Of a stretch of 64,000 nucleotides of DNA, positions 45,301 to 54,444 are shown piece by piece; within the stretch, counting starts at the first letter, position 1; every line of letters starts with the position of its first letter. Origin of the DNA: Viola odorata (lineage: Eukaryota; Streptophyta; Magnoliopsida; Malpighiales; Violaceae); the NCBI GenBank assembly GCA_963691705.1, contig OY829541.1:52968377-53032376 (forward strand). Reading direction: 5' to 3'. A program made the position numbers and the translations under genes. Below the pieces are notes generated by a model. That model made no database searches and was not told the origin of the DNA. It saw only the letters and a list, made by a program, of their open reading frames with translations.

Positions 45301-48300
45301 CTGCCAATTAATTCCTTTTAATTGGTTTTTTGAAATTGTTCGTTTCAAAAGCAAATAAAGGCTTTTATTTGGCGGCTATGACACGTGTCCCACTAACTCA
45401 CAAAAGGGCTCTTCACTCGCGAGGCGGTCTAGCTCTAAGTCTTGGCCAAGATCTCGGCCAAGACTACTTCAATTTCCCCACACTTAATTTCCTGCACAAA
45501 AACGAAAATAACCCAGTGAAATCAAATGTGACTAAAAAATTAAATACATGCTAAAATTTAAAAGAAACAAGGGTTGCCTCCCTTGCAGCGCCCTTATTTA
45601 AAGTCCTAGGCTTGACTCTCAATTTTTTTTCTTCAGTTGTTTTCGGGTGGCTCGTCCACATTTTTAGAAACTTTCTCTTCCTGAAAACCCTCAAAGAACG
45701 GTTTCAATCTCTGCCCGTTCACCTTGAGCTCGGCACCTGTTTTCTCATTCCTAATATCTACTGCACCATATGGGTAAATGTTAGTAATAACAAAAGGGTC
45801 TTCCCATCTAGTTTTTAGTTTTCCAGGAAACATTTTAAAACGGGAATTATAAAGAAGAACTTTCTCCCCTTTGTGGAGAGGTTTTCCAATAATCCGCTTG
45901 TCGTGGTAAGCTTTCATTCTGACCTTGACAATCAGCTGATTGTCATAGGCTTGGTCTCTCAATTCCTCTAGCTCATGGAGTTGTAACTTCCTTTCTTGGC
46001 CAGCCTCATCACAACTCAGGTTGCACTTTCGTATAGCCCAAAATGCTTTGTGTTGCAACCCTACTGGTAAGTGGCATGTCTTTCCATAGACTAGCTTGTA
46101 AGGTGTCATTCCGATTGGTCCTTTGTAAGCCGTTCGGCAGGCCCATAATGCGTCATCTAAGCGCTGGCTCCAATCGCGTCTGTCTAGGCCTACTGTCTTG
46201 GCCAAGACTGACTTTACCTCTCTATTTGACACTTCGGCTTGGCCGTTTGTCTGAGGGTGGTAGGCTGTGGATACCCTATGTGTGATGCCATATTTCCTGA
46301 AAAGAGAAGATAAAATCTTGTTGCAGAAGTGGGTTCCTCGATCACTAATGATCCCTCGAGGAATTCCAAATCTGTTCAAGATATTAGATTTTATAAAGGA
46401 AATAACAGTTCTAGCATCATCATTTTTAGTGGCTTTCGCCTCTATCCATTTTGATACATAATCCACAGCTAAGAGAATATATCTGTTGCCAAAAGAAGTG
46501 GGAAAAGGTCCCATAAATTCTATGCCCCATATATCAAATATTTCACAAGAAAGAATAAAATTCATAGGCATTTCATTTCGGGAACTAATGTTTCCTACTT
46601 TTTGACAAGCCGGACAAGTTTTACAAAATAGGGCACTATCCAGAAAAATTGTCGGCCAATAGAAGACAGCCTCTAAGATTTTTAGGGTTGTCCTTCTAGC
46701 TCCAAAATGGCCTCCGCATGCTTTGGAGTGACAGAATTCTAGTATAGACTTGGTTTCATCTTTAGGTATACATCTCCTTAGCAATTGATCGGATCCTAAT
46801 TTCCATAAATATGGATCATCCCAGACATAGTACTTACTGTCGTGTTTGACCTTTACCCTCTCATAGGTAGTCATATCACCATAGTGCTTACCTGTTGCTA
46901 GGTAATTCGCTATTTCAGCGTACCATGGTCGCGGGTTTGGCTGATGTCTAGGCCTAGACTCCGGGCTAGACTGTGCGATAGAAAACAGTTTTTCATCTGG
47001 AAATTCTGCTTTGATTTCGTTCGTGTCTCCCTTTGCTAGGCAGCGGCTTAAGTGGTCTGCCACGAGATTTTCCCTGCCACTCTTGTCCTTGATTTCCAGA
47101 TTGTGCTCCTGCATAAGAAGAATCCAACGGATTAGTCTAGGCTTAGTATCATGCTTGACCAAGAGATATTTTAATGCCGCATGATCTGAAAATACAATAA
47201 TTTTTTTGCCCAATAAATAAGATCTAAATTTTTCCAAGGCAAAAACTATTGCAAAGAGTTCTTTTTCGGTTGTGGTGTAATTTCGTTGGGCATCATCTAG
47301 CATCTTAGATGCATATTAGATCACGTGAGGGTCTTTTCCTTTCTTCTGTCCAAGAACCGCTCCAACAGCAGCATCACTTGCGTCGCACATTAGCTCGAAT
47401 GGCAAGCTCCAATCAGGGGGTTGAATGATCGGTGCTGTGGTCAATCGTTCCTTCAGTTCTTCGAAAGATTTCTTGCATTCTTCATTGAAGTAGAACTCCA
47501 CCTCTTTTTGCAGTAGCTTGCACATGGGTTCAGCCACATTTGAGAAGTCTTTTATGAACCTACGGTAGAACCCTGCATGTCCAAGAAAGCTACGAACCTC
47601 ACGCAAGCATGAGGGGTAAGGCAAGTTCTTGATAGTGTCAATTTTGGCTTGATCAACCTCAATGCCTTTTTTAGAGACTACATGTCCAAGGACAATCCCT
47701 TGATCTACCATAAAATGGCATTTTTCAAAGTTCAAGACTAGACATGTATCAACACATCTCTTTAAAATATTTTCTAAGTTGTGTAGGCATTGGTTGAAAT
47801 CATTACCGTACACGGTAAAATCATCCATAAACACTTCGATGCTCTTCTCGACATACTCAGAAAATATGCTTACCATGCACCTTTGAAAGGTGGCTGACGC
47901 ATTACACAGCCCAAATGGCATGCGTCGATAGGCAAACGTTCCAAATGGACAAGTGAACGTTGTCTTTTGTTGATCTTCGGGCGCAACGGGTATTTGATGG
48001 AACCCTGAGTATCCGTCCAAGAAACAGTAGTGAGACTTTCCAGTAAGTCTCTCTACCATTTGATCGATGAAAGGCAGCGGGAAATGATCTTTCCGAGTGA
48101 CTTGATTCAGCCTTCAGTAGTCAATGCATACCCTCCATCCGTTTTGAATTCTAGCTGTTCTTTGAGCTCCATCTTCTCCTTCGATTACTGTTATTCCAGT
48201 CTTCTTAGGGACTACCTGCACAGGAGACACCCAATTACTATCAGAGATAGGGTAAATCACCTCGGAGTCTAATAGCTTGATTATTTCTTTCTTAACAACT

Positions 48301-51300
48301 TCCATCATAGGAGGGTTTAATCTCCTCTGGGGTTGCCGAATGGGTTTCTTGTCCTCTTCCAAATGTATTTTGTGGGTACAAATATTGGATGATATCCCCT
48401 TGATGTCTGCCATTGTCCAGCCTATCGCTTCTTTGTATTTTTTCAATACAACAATCAATTTGTCTTCTTCATCTCTCAATAGTTTGGCTGAAATAATGAC
48501 GGGAAGGGTGTCATCTAGGCCTAGATAGGCGTACTTCAGGTGGTCTGGTAGGGACTTCAATTCCAATTGTGGTGCCTGCACAACAGAAGGTAGAAATTTA
48601 GGAATCGTTGATTGCACATATTGACAACTAACTATTTTTCTTCTTTTGTTGGCAGTCTTGGCCGGCGTCTTGGCCAAGCTCAAGGCCAAGACTAAGTCTG
48701 CATCTTCCTGATCGGCCAAACTGTCCACAACTTCTTGGAGTTCCTCCTGATTTCCCGTGCGGTCTTTTAATCCTTCCAGTACTTGGGTGGAAATTCCCCT
48801 GCTCAAAACATACTCAAGTGGATCGCTATTATAAATGTCAGCAATTTCTTCAGTAATTGGATCCAAAACATCCAAAAAAACTAACACAATGCAAATCATT
48901 AGGATGTTTTAGAGCATCAGTGATGCTGAATTTAATTGTTTTTCCACAAAATTCAAGAATAATACTTCCTTCGAAGCAGTCTATCTTCGCTTTTGACGTC
49001 CTTAGGAAAGGTCTTCCTAATAAAATATCGGTGGTACATGAAGGCAATTGAACATTCATCTCAACTATATAAAAGTCAACTGGATAGATAAAATCGTTTA
49101 CCATTACCAGGACATCCGTCACTACACCTTTAGGTCGGATGATTGTTCGATCGGCCAGCTGTATCACTAAGTCAGTCTCTTTCATTGTCCCTATCTTCAA
49201 GGTCTCGAATTCGCTTAGAGACATTACATTGATGCCAGCCCCTAAGTCGCAAAGGGCTTTTTCAATGATTTTGCTCCCTATTTGGCATGGAATAGTGAAG
49301 GTTCCTTGATCCTTGCACTTCTCTGGGAGTTGTTGTACTGCGGAGACATTGCTGGATAAATTCACTCTCTCTATACCTGCAATTTTCTTTTTATTAGTGC
49401 ACAATTCTTTAAGAAATTTGGCATAAGAAGGAACTTTTGCAATTAAATCCAACATTGGAATATTCACGGCTATTTTTCCAAAAACAGCCATGAAGTCTCT
49501 CGCTTCATCTTGTTTCTTTTCTTTCGAAGATCTTGGTGGAAAGGGTGGTATGATTTCTATAATCTCCTCCTTCTGGTCTGGCTTGATCTGCGGCTTGGCC
49601 AAGACTGGCTCTTTTTTCTCTGGTTCTGCGATAACGGTAGGCTTGGCCTGAGTCTTGGTCAAGACTACTTCTGCTTCAGCTTCTTCCTCCTCATCTTCGT
49701 CCACGTCCTCCGAAAGGATTCTTTTTATTTCCTCATCTATTTTTTCTCCCTCCCTTTCTGGCAACACAACTCCACTCCTCAAGCTCATAGCACTCACGTT
49801 GTGTGCTGGATTATTTACCGTGGTTGGAGGCAATTTTCCTTGATTGGCTATTTGAGTTATTTGCTTTTGCAACTCTGCCAAGCTAGTCTGAGTTGACTGC
49901 ATATGATTCTTCTACAGCTCCATCATTTGCTTGAGCGTGTCCTCCACTGAGGGGCCAGTTATCTGCAAAGGTCGAGGGGCAGGTGGTAGCTGGGCTAAAG
50001 GAGGTTGGCCTGGCGCTTGGCCTAGATTCTGGCCAAGACTCTGATTTGGGGGTCGCGGCACGAAGTGTTGGAAATTGACAGGAGGTTGCTGCTGCTGCTG
50101 AGGTACACCTTGATTCTGATTCTGATTTGGAGGAATTGGATCTCTCCATCTGAAGTTTGGATGTGCCCTCCACGTGTATTGGTTACTTCCTTGGGGAAAG
50201 TTTTGCATGCTTCCTTGGTTTTGTGGATACACTGCATTGACCTGACTCACATCATCCGGATGCTGCACCATATAGCAGTTGTTGGTCTGGTGGTCTTGCT
50301 GCTGGCATATCCCACAAACAGATGCTACTTGCTCTTGGTTCTGACTTCCTGAAGACATTGAACCTGAAATATTAACAGAGAGAGTTTTAACCATATCAGT
50401 TAAATCATTAATTTTTTGTTCAACATTAATTGCATTTATGGAAGAAGAAGAAGAATTTCTATCCGAAATTGTGTTATTTTGGCAATTGTCTGCCAATGTT
50501 TGGAGCAACATTTTTGCTCTTGTAACCGTGAGATCTTGTAGTGCTCCACTTGCGGCTGAGTCCACTTTTTCCTTGCTACTTGGGAGCATCCCATCGTAGA
50601 AATATTGTATCATGGTATTGTCTGCTACGCCATGAGTGGGGCAAACTTCTTGCAAATCTCGGAACCTCTGATGGTACTCACTGAAATTTTCACCGCTTCT
50701 TTGTTGAATTGCTGCCATGTCTTTCCTGGCTATCCCCGCCTTCGTTGCATTCCAATACTTGTTAAGGAACATCGTGGACATCTCCGCCCACGTGTTGATG
50801 GTATTATGAGGCAAACTGTAAAACCAGTTCTGAGCTCCCCCTTCTAGAGAGCTTGGAAAGGCCTTCAGCTTCGCTCTCTCCATGTTTACAGTGGTCGGTT
50901 TCATAATGTCACACTGGACATGTAAGTTTCTTAGATGCTTAAATGGGTTTTCATTGGAATGGCCGTAGAACTTGGGAAGGTTGGCCACCATGTTGGTCTT
51001 TATGGACCAATCATTAGCTACAGGAGGTAGATTAATACAGGAAAAGGTCTCCTGTTCTGCTGTTTTGTTCAGCTCTCTCATTGTTGGTTCTGGTTGCTGG
51101 TCCGCCATGTCTTGGTCTGAATCTAGGCCAAGACCGTGGTCTAGACTATATTCTGCTTCGGAGTTAGAACTTTCCGATTCGTTTTCTTCTTGGGCTGCTC
51201 GCAGTCGAGCTTGCCTCCTTAGCTGTGCTTCGGTCCTAGTGAGATTGGGATTGATGGGTAACAAATCTTGTTCTCTACTTGAGGACTTGGTCATCAACTG

Positions 51301-54300
51301 TCATAAAATAAAATAAAACAAGAACTACAAATACCGTTAGAGATCCCCGGCAACGGCGCCAAAATTTGATCGCGCGTCGAACACGTCAAATATAGTAGTG
51401 AAATAGTTATGGAATTGGGGGTAGAAATACAACTTATCACTGTCTACAAAGATTTGTAGATGATGGTAAGAGGATCATCCACAGAGACCTCTAGGAAACG
51501 TAGTTCTCGAGTTTGACTTCCTCTTCACTGAGTTTGGGTTTGATTGGTATCTGAAACTGAAAGACAAAACAAAAAGGAAGTGAAAACAGTTTAAAGTAGT
51601 ATTGGCCAGAGTCTAGGCCAAGACTGGGGTCTAGATTAGGAATAAGTCTAGTGATATGGAATTCTAGGTAAGGGTGATATGAGAGCTTGCGTTCTTATGA
51701 CTCGATCACGGACTCTATGATGTTCATCTCTTCGTTTGTAGCACTGCTATAGAGTGGAGGTACTCCTGTTCACTCCTGTCTTCCCTCCTCTTCAAATTAC
51801 CTGGCGGGTACACCCTCTCCTGATAATCCTAGCCAAGGGACACCTTGTTGGTTAAAGGGTTTATCCATTTGACTGCTGTCTTGAATGGTTGCTCACCTCT
51901 TCAATGGTACAGGGGAAGACAGTGCCTAGGTCAAGGTGTTTCCCCACGGAAACCCTAGGTTGTCAATCTGGTCTCGACCTAGATTACCTATTCTTCTAGT
52001 CTGGCGCGAGACTAGTCACCTACTTCGTCTAGCCGGCGGGTACTCCCTCTCCTTCTAGACTGATTACAACTCTTCTCTACTAGGGTACAAGGATGATCAA
52101 ACCTTGTCTCTAGTGAGTAAGCGATAGATTAAGTTCAAGAAATAAATAAATACAAAGGAAGAGATTATTAAGTACGAAAGATGCCTCATGAGTGCATAAG
52201 AACTTCAGCTCATCAACCCTTACCAAGAATGGGTGTTTAGTTACTCATACTCATGAATAAAAAGGTAAAGTATTTAATTGCATAAATAATATAAATCCGA
52301 GATAATAAAATCCGGAGCAAAGTGTAACAATGTCGAACTAAGAAAAGAGAAGAAGGATTGCGTAGTGTTCGATCTGGACAGAGGTGAATAATGTCTTGCT
52401 AAAATAGCCCTCAGAACCTCTGTCCCAATCCAACTCTAATCCCTAGAAAATCTCCTAAAAGATTATTACAATTAATTGTTCTTAAAAATGGAAACTAAAT
52501 CGCTAAATAATAAAGAGGGAGATCCCATTCGGGATTCTACATAAGATTGTCTTCAGATCCCTCTAAAATAGCGGAACAGCTGCTACGTGCCAGCTGTAAG
52601 AGTCCAACGCTGAAAGCGGTCTAAACGCTCCAAAGTGCTGTCTTTATCGCGAAAGTGTCTTGGTCGCAGTCTTGGCCAAGACAATCCTGGTATGCGCCAT
52701 ACGTCGGATGCGAATGTGTCTAGGCCAAGATCCAGGCCTAGACTCGGGTAATGCTGCTCCAGCTCTCTTCTGTTCAGATTCCTCCAAAGCTGCCTTCCAG
52801 ATCAGATCTGCTAAGATGTGGGAAAACAAGGATAAATCAGCAGATTTACTGTCCAAAATAACTAGTAAATGGACAATAAAACATGATGAAATACAATGCA
52901 ATCAATGGTGTCCGTCATCATATTTATTTTTACCAACTTTAGAATAAGACAAAGAATCATGAGTGTCTGGACATATAAGTTTCTTTGTCTTCCAGGTGGG
53001 TGACTCTGGTGATTCTCCGATTAAGGGAAAGGCTGCTTGTACAAAGTTTTCGAGGATTAGTACCAATGGAACTCATAGCATTGTTTTGTGCAAACCAATC
53101 ACTGGCCGCACCCATCAAGTAAGAACATTTTAACTGTACTTGCTACATTAGATACGCATGTCCCTTGAACTTTAGGAAGAGAAACCTCAACTGGATTTTA
53201 TTTCCCTTTTAATTTCCTCTTAGAATCGTACAAGCTCCTTTGTATTTTTTACTTATCAGGGATTATAACTGCATAGGTTCTGTTGGAAGTATATATATTT
53301 TAGTCTTGATTCCATTTCATTCTAAAGTTTGAACTGTCTAATATACGTATGCATACGACAGAAAGCCAAGTAAGTAGCTGGCCTTGTAAGGCCTTAAACA
53401 ATAGTCAAAGACTAATAGCAGATAACGTCGTTTGCTTTTTAATTTCCTCGTCTGACAAACCCTTTTTTTTTGGGATCACAAGTCTCACGAACCCATTACA
53501 ACATTGATTTTATAATCTTTCAATATCTCTTGTCCAGATACGTGTCCATTTGAAATATACAGGCCATCCCATAGCCAATGACTTTCTTTACCTATCGGAA
53601 CATCGTACTAATCGTTCCCTTGAAGGGACTAATGCTGACAGAGCTGCTCACAGCTCAGCTGATTGTCTGACAGCTGAAAATATTGCTCATGATTCATGTG
53701 AAGAGAGTTCCACAGAAGATTTTGGCATTGATCCTATGTGCACAAACTGTCCAAATTTGGCTCCAAAAGGGTAAGAGACTACCTTTTTTAAGAGTACATT
53801 TTTTACTATTAGAAAGATATGTGCAGTCTATCTAGGATTTTCCTTAGCAACTAAGTGCTGTCCAATGGCTTGGCTTTGAATTTTTTAGCCTTCATTCATT
53901 TAGAAATCTTACTGTATCTAGAACTGGTTGGAAATTTCGGCAGCCAGCACTTTGATCAGTTAGTTTAGTGCTAAATGTTCTCATCCTACTGTCCCACATG
54001 CATGCAGCAACTCATCCATGTCCTCTAGTTATCCGTTCAGGTTAACATGTAACGCCTATCACAGTGATACACGCTGGCCTCTTCTCGAATTTCTGCCTGT
54101 CAACTGTTTGTGTTTGGTTGTATCATCATATTTCCACCTAAATACTTTGAAATTGACCTGCCAGTGTAGTGTCTCCCATGGCTATCTTAGTACTTCATTA
54201 GTTTTTTGGCCGAGTTTCGATGGCTCAATGCCCAAGCTACACCTAGTTAAGACTCATGTAGGTTTGCTGCATGGTTACTTATTTGATGTGCGTGTGGGGC

Positions 54301-54444
54301 AAGCTATACATGCGCTTGAGTTTGGTGTTCTCTGTTTGCAGGTGTGATGAGCTTGAAGAGGGTTTATGGTTGCACTGTTATCGATATTCTGGGCCTGACT
54401 GGGCCTATGAATGCCCATATCCGGATTGGGCACGTCTTGAGTAG
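33306..54444 (+). CDS. RluA-family RNA pseudouridine synthase (PUS7-like), with two retrotransposons in its introns
   Basis: Eleven exons were placed by GT-AG borders and frame continuity: 33306-33423, 33503-33624, 33723-33823, 33909-33996, 34513-34591, 38905-38987, 39113-39178, 39657-39713, 52996-53118, 53538-53770, 54342-54444. They total 1173 nt, 390 residues plus stop, close to the Arabidopsis RNA pseudouridine synthase 7 length as I recall it. An S4-like N-terminal part ([13 protein letters not shown]) precedes the catalytic domain with [18 protein letters not shown]; the Asp of HRLD (about residue 175) is the catalytic nucleophile. [14 protein letters not shown], split between exons 9 and 10, is the conserved C-terminal motif. 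The enzyme isomerises uridine in RNA. Intron 5 holds a 4.0-kb LTR element plus a 127-bp duplication, and intron 8 a 12.6-kb element, but the reading frame has no stop or shift. Correct splicing is inferred. Confidence 0.88.
34534..34660 (+). repeat. Left copy of a 127-bp duplication flanking the 4-kb LTR element
   Basis: Includes the last 58 bases of exon 5 and 69 bases of intron 5 of the pseudouridine synthase gene. It is repeated at 38675-38801 with one C/T difference and directly precedes the 5' LTR. Confidence 0.92.
34661..35331 (+). repeat. 5' LTR of the 4-kb element
   Basis: 671 bp bounded by TGATA and TATCA. It differs from the 3' copy at about six sites, all of them transitions. Confidence 0.92.
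36739..38133 (+). CDS. Unrecognised ORF of the non-autonomous LTR element
   Basis: A 464-codon frame opens at ATG 36739 with [13 protein letters not shown], a His/Pro/Tyr-rich N-terminus, and a short helical stretch ([16 protein letters not shown]). An acidic segment ([20 protein letters not shown]) and a less structured C-terminal half follow. The phrase [13 protein letters not shown] overlaps the polypurine tract, and the frame runs about 130 bases into the 3' LTR. I see no zinc knuckle, gag major-homology pattern, protease or polymerase motif. It may be a rapidly evolving gag remnant or a fused piece. The ORF is much longer than chance, so it was probably maintained until recently. The product, if any, has no assigned role. 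Confidence 0.5.
   Translation: MSSYIPPHLRVAPTSHAPWYHVEQPPHHVRWPPPLPSYGSIPSRLEYDHIEPSRQAYAYESYATSGETSYGHEDYFTEAAPSPHHGTSPFAVRMAPILARLERNTQAMTNTMAVMTLICDNLRVSGHLGQCEEVSVCALGSPSVKESLVPLGRGMNVLQSMDSFETPLVEEIEDLPSVVSAESPSLIEDDLPPYEEKLLVSDVNVEFGSERDTSRVGESTSECHERASHCLALQHHFWALRSDFSIIPKVPIHSFEDPFLLGLGHVSRAPFLLFSAPPCGYMVSHFTRILSAALLVHHSALALSATTKSPHLALVHSLPRHGQSLIVLCCFPSTPTYLPQSRPPPWPIFPERCSWRVPCVSTSCEHALTRLALQGMDPIDSRSNLLKGGGDDTSLKTLTPLSEPHTLQSLDSRTNHFKGGWDDMSLKAPARPYALPGPALDLTAKTSTLGTVLMIKSAGLPRFK
37877..38019 (+). repeat. Duplicated polypurine tract and LTR start
   Basis: ATTCGAGG...TCAAAGGGGGAGGGGATGATACGAGCTTGAAG at 37877-37925 is echoed 92 bases later by the true polypurine tract and LTR head (GGGGGATGGGATGATATGAGCTTAAAG). 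A second LTR beginning is thus embedded upstream of the real one. Confidence 0.7.
38004..38674 (+). repeat. 3' LTR of the 4-kb element
   Basis: 671 bp, the same length as the 5' LTR, preceded by the polypurine tract. The internal ORF reads into it and stops at 38133. Confidence 0.92.
38675..38801 (+). repeat. Right copy of the 127-bp duplication (partial exon 5 duplicate)
   Basis: Directly follows the 3' LTR and ends where the original intron continues (TGTGGCTCAAAAT). It contains a duplicate of the exon 5 3' part and its donor site but no acceptor, so it should be spliced out with the intron. Confidence 0.92.
40259..41796 (-). repeat. 3' LTR of the Athila-like element
   Basis: 1538 bp; on the plus strand it begins TGATCGCGCG and ends TGCAATCA. 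It contains two paired palindrome sites, at about 40492-40525 and 41549-41636. Confidence 0.95.
42888..45095 (-). pseudogene. Extra 3' ORF of Athila type (env-like position), two in-frame stops
   Basis: ATG 45095 opens a 469-codon segment to TGA 43686-43688. The same frame continues to TAG 43284-43286 and then to the end at 42888. The N-terminal ~200 residues are Ser/Pro/Thr/Lys-rich with basic patches ([19 protein letters not shown]). The middle resembles the plant transposon domain found 3' of pol in Athila-like elements ([50 protein letters not shown]). The tail is acidic and Pro-rich and crowded with LGQD/QDxGQD peptides from the palindrome. No signal peptide or membrane segment is clear, so 'env-like' refers to position only. 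Both stops could come from single C-to-T changes. Confidence 0.7.
45633..48899 (-). pseudogene. pol: Reverse transcriptase, RNase H and integrase with two in-frame stops
   Basis: One frame runs through with TGA at 48114-48116 and TAA at 47316-47318. RT motifs are present: [19 protein letters not shown], then [16 protein letters not shown] and [11 protein letters not shown], with the FMDD catalytic box. RNase H starts at [17 protein letters not shown] and continues after the TAA with [20 protein letters not shown]. Integrase has the H-H-C-C zinc part ([19 protein letters not shown]) and the core: [20 protein letters not shown], and [15 protein letters not shown]. The first catalytic Asp is Glu here (46518-46520), while the second Asp and the final Glu are kept. 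A chromodomain is not seen. The LAKT peptide of the palindrome sits inside the integrase ([12 protein letters not shown]). Confidence 0.88.
48850..49911 (-). pseudogene. Protease segment of the Athila-like polyprotein
   Basis: Continues in the gag frame past TAG 49912-49914. It has a hydrophilic linker with LAKP/LTKT peptides from the palindromes, then an aspartic protease-like region with [16 protein letters not shown] (D-L-G-A active-site type) and [17 protein letters not shown]. The frame is lost near 48874-48880, where the sense strand has a run of seven T. The reverse-transcriptase frame is entered by a one-base change there. Because a homopolymer is involved, a sequencing error should be kept in mind. 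Without a frame change the product ends at 48850. Confidence 0.75.
49912..51294 (-). CDS. gag: gag of the Athila-like element
   Basis: ATG at 51294 opens a 460-residue frame. Residues ~110-260 fit the plant Retrotrans_gag domain (PF03732): [59 protein letters not shown] zinc knuckle lies near residues 327-340 ([14 protein letters not shown]), followed by a Gln/Pro-rich tail. Two palindrome-derived peptides are visible: [13 protein letters not shown] near the N-terminus and [13 protein letters not shown] in the tail. The frame ends at a TAG (49912-49914) and continues open beyond it into the protease segment. This stop is therefore either a mutation or a readthrough signal separating gag from pol. 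Confidence 0.88.
   Translation of the reverse strand: MTKSSSREQDLLPINPNLTRTEAQLRRQARLRAAQEENESESSNSEAEYSLDHGLGLDSDQDMADQQPEPTMRELNKTAEQETFSCINLPPVANDWSIKTNMVANLPKFYGHSNENPFKHLRNLHVQCDIMKPTTVNMERAKLKAFPSSLEGGAQNWFYSLPHNTINTWAEMSTMFLNKYWNATKAGIARKDMAAIQQRSGENFSEYHQRFRDLQEVCPTHGVADNTMIQYFYDGMLPSSKEKVDSAASGALQDLTVTRAKMLLQTLADNCQNNTISDRNSSSSSINAINVEQKINDLTDMVKTLSVNISGSMSSGSQNQEQVASVCGICQQQDHQTNNCYMVQHPDDVSQVNAVYPQNQGSMQNFPQGSNQYTWRAHPNFRWRDPIPPNQNQNQGVPQQQQQPPVNFQHFVPRPPNQSLGQNLGQAPGQPPLAQLPPAPRPLQITGPSVEDTLKQMMEL
51342..51361 (-). promoter_or_regulatory. Primer binding site, Asp-tRNA type
   Basis: Minus-strand sequence TGGCGCCGTTGCCGGGGATC lies 5 bases inside the 5' LTR. This is the primer site recognised in Athila and related plant Ty3/gypsy elements. 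Confidence 0.88.
51367..52904 (-). repeat. 5' LTR of the Athila-like element
   Basis: 1538 bp, the same length as the other LTR, with ten single-base differences. Seven of these are transitions, mostly in CG or CHG contexts. Palindrome pairs lie at about 51601-51636 and 52657-52744. Confidence 0.95.

Larger units (their letters stand above)
40492..52744. repeat. Dispersed GTCTTGGCCAAGAC palindrome family
   Basis: Perfect or near copies of GTCTTGGCCAAGAC and the sister form TCTAGGCCTAGA occur at about 40492-40525, 41549-41574, 41608-41636, 42909-42936, 43239-43265, 43362-43389, 43412-43440, 44409-44435, 45439-45465, 46191-46209, 46945-46972, 48653-48695, 49592-49607, 49640-49666, 50004-50041, 51109-51147, and again in the second LTR. 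Most sites hold two half or full copies 14-22 bases apart. Coding copies are read in three different frames. I found no comparable cluster elsewhere in the window. Confidence 0.85.
40259..52904 (-). mobile_element. 12.6-kb Athila-like Ty3/gypsy LTR retrotransposon, defective but young
   Basis: LTRs of 1538 bp each (40259-41796 and 51367-52904) are bounded by TG and CA, and the whole is flanked by ATGGT on both sides (40254-40258 and 52905-52909), a 5-bp target duplication. Coding runs on the minus strand in the order gag, protease, RT-RNaseH, integrase, extra ORF. The primer site TGGCGCCGTTGCCGGGG (Asp-tRNA type) and the extra 3' ORF fit the Athila lineage. Ten substitutions and no indels separate the LTRs (0.65%), pointing to a recent insertion. 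Despite that, the coding region has five in-frame stops and one frameshift. A GTCTTGGCCAAGAC palindrome family is scattered throughout. It sits antisense in intron 8 of the pseudouridine synthase gene. Confidence 0.95.
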
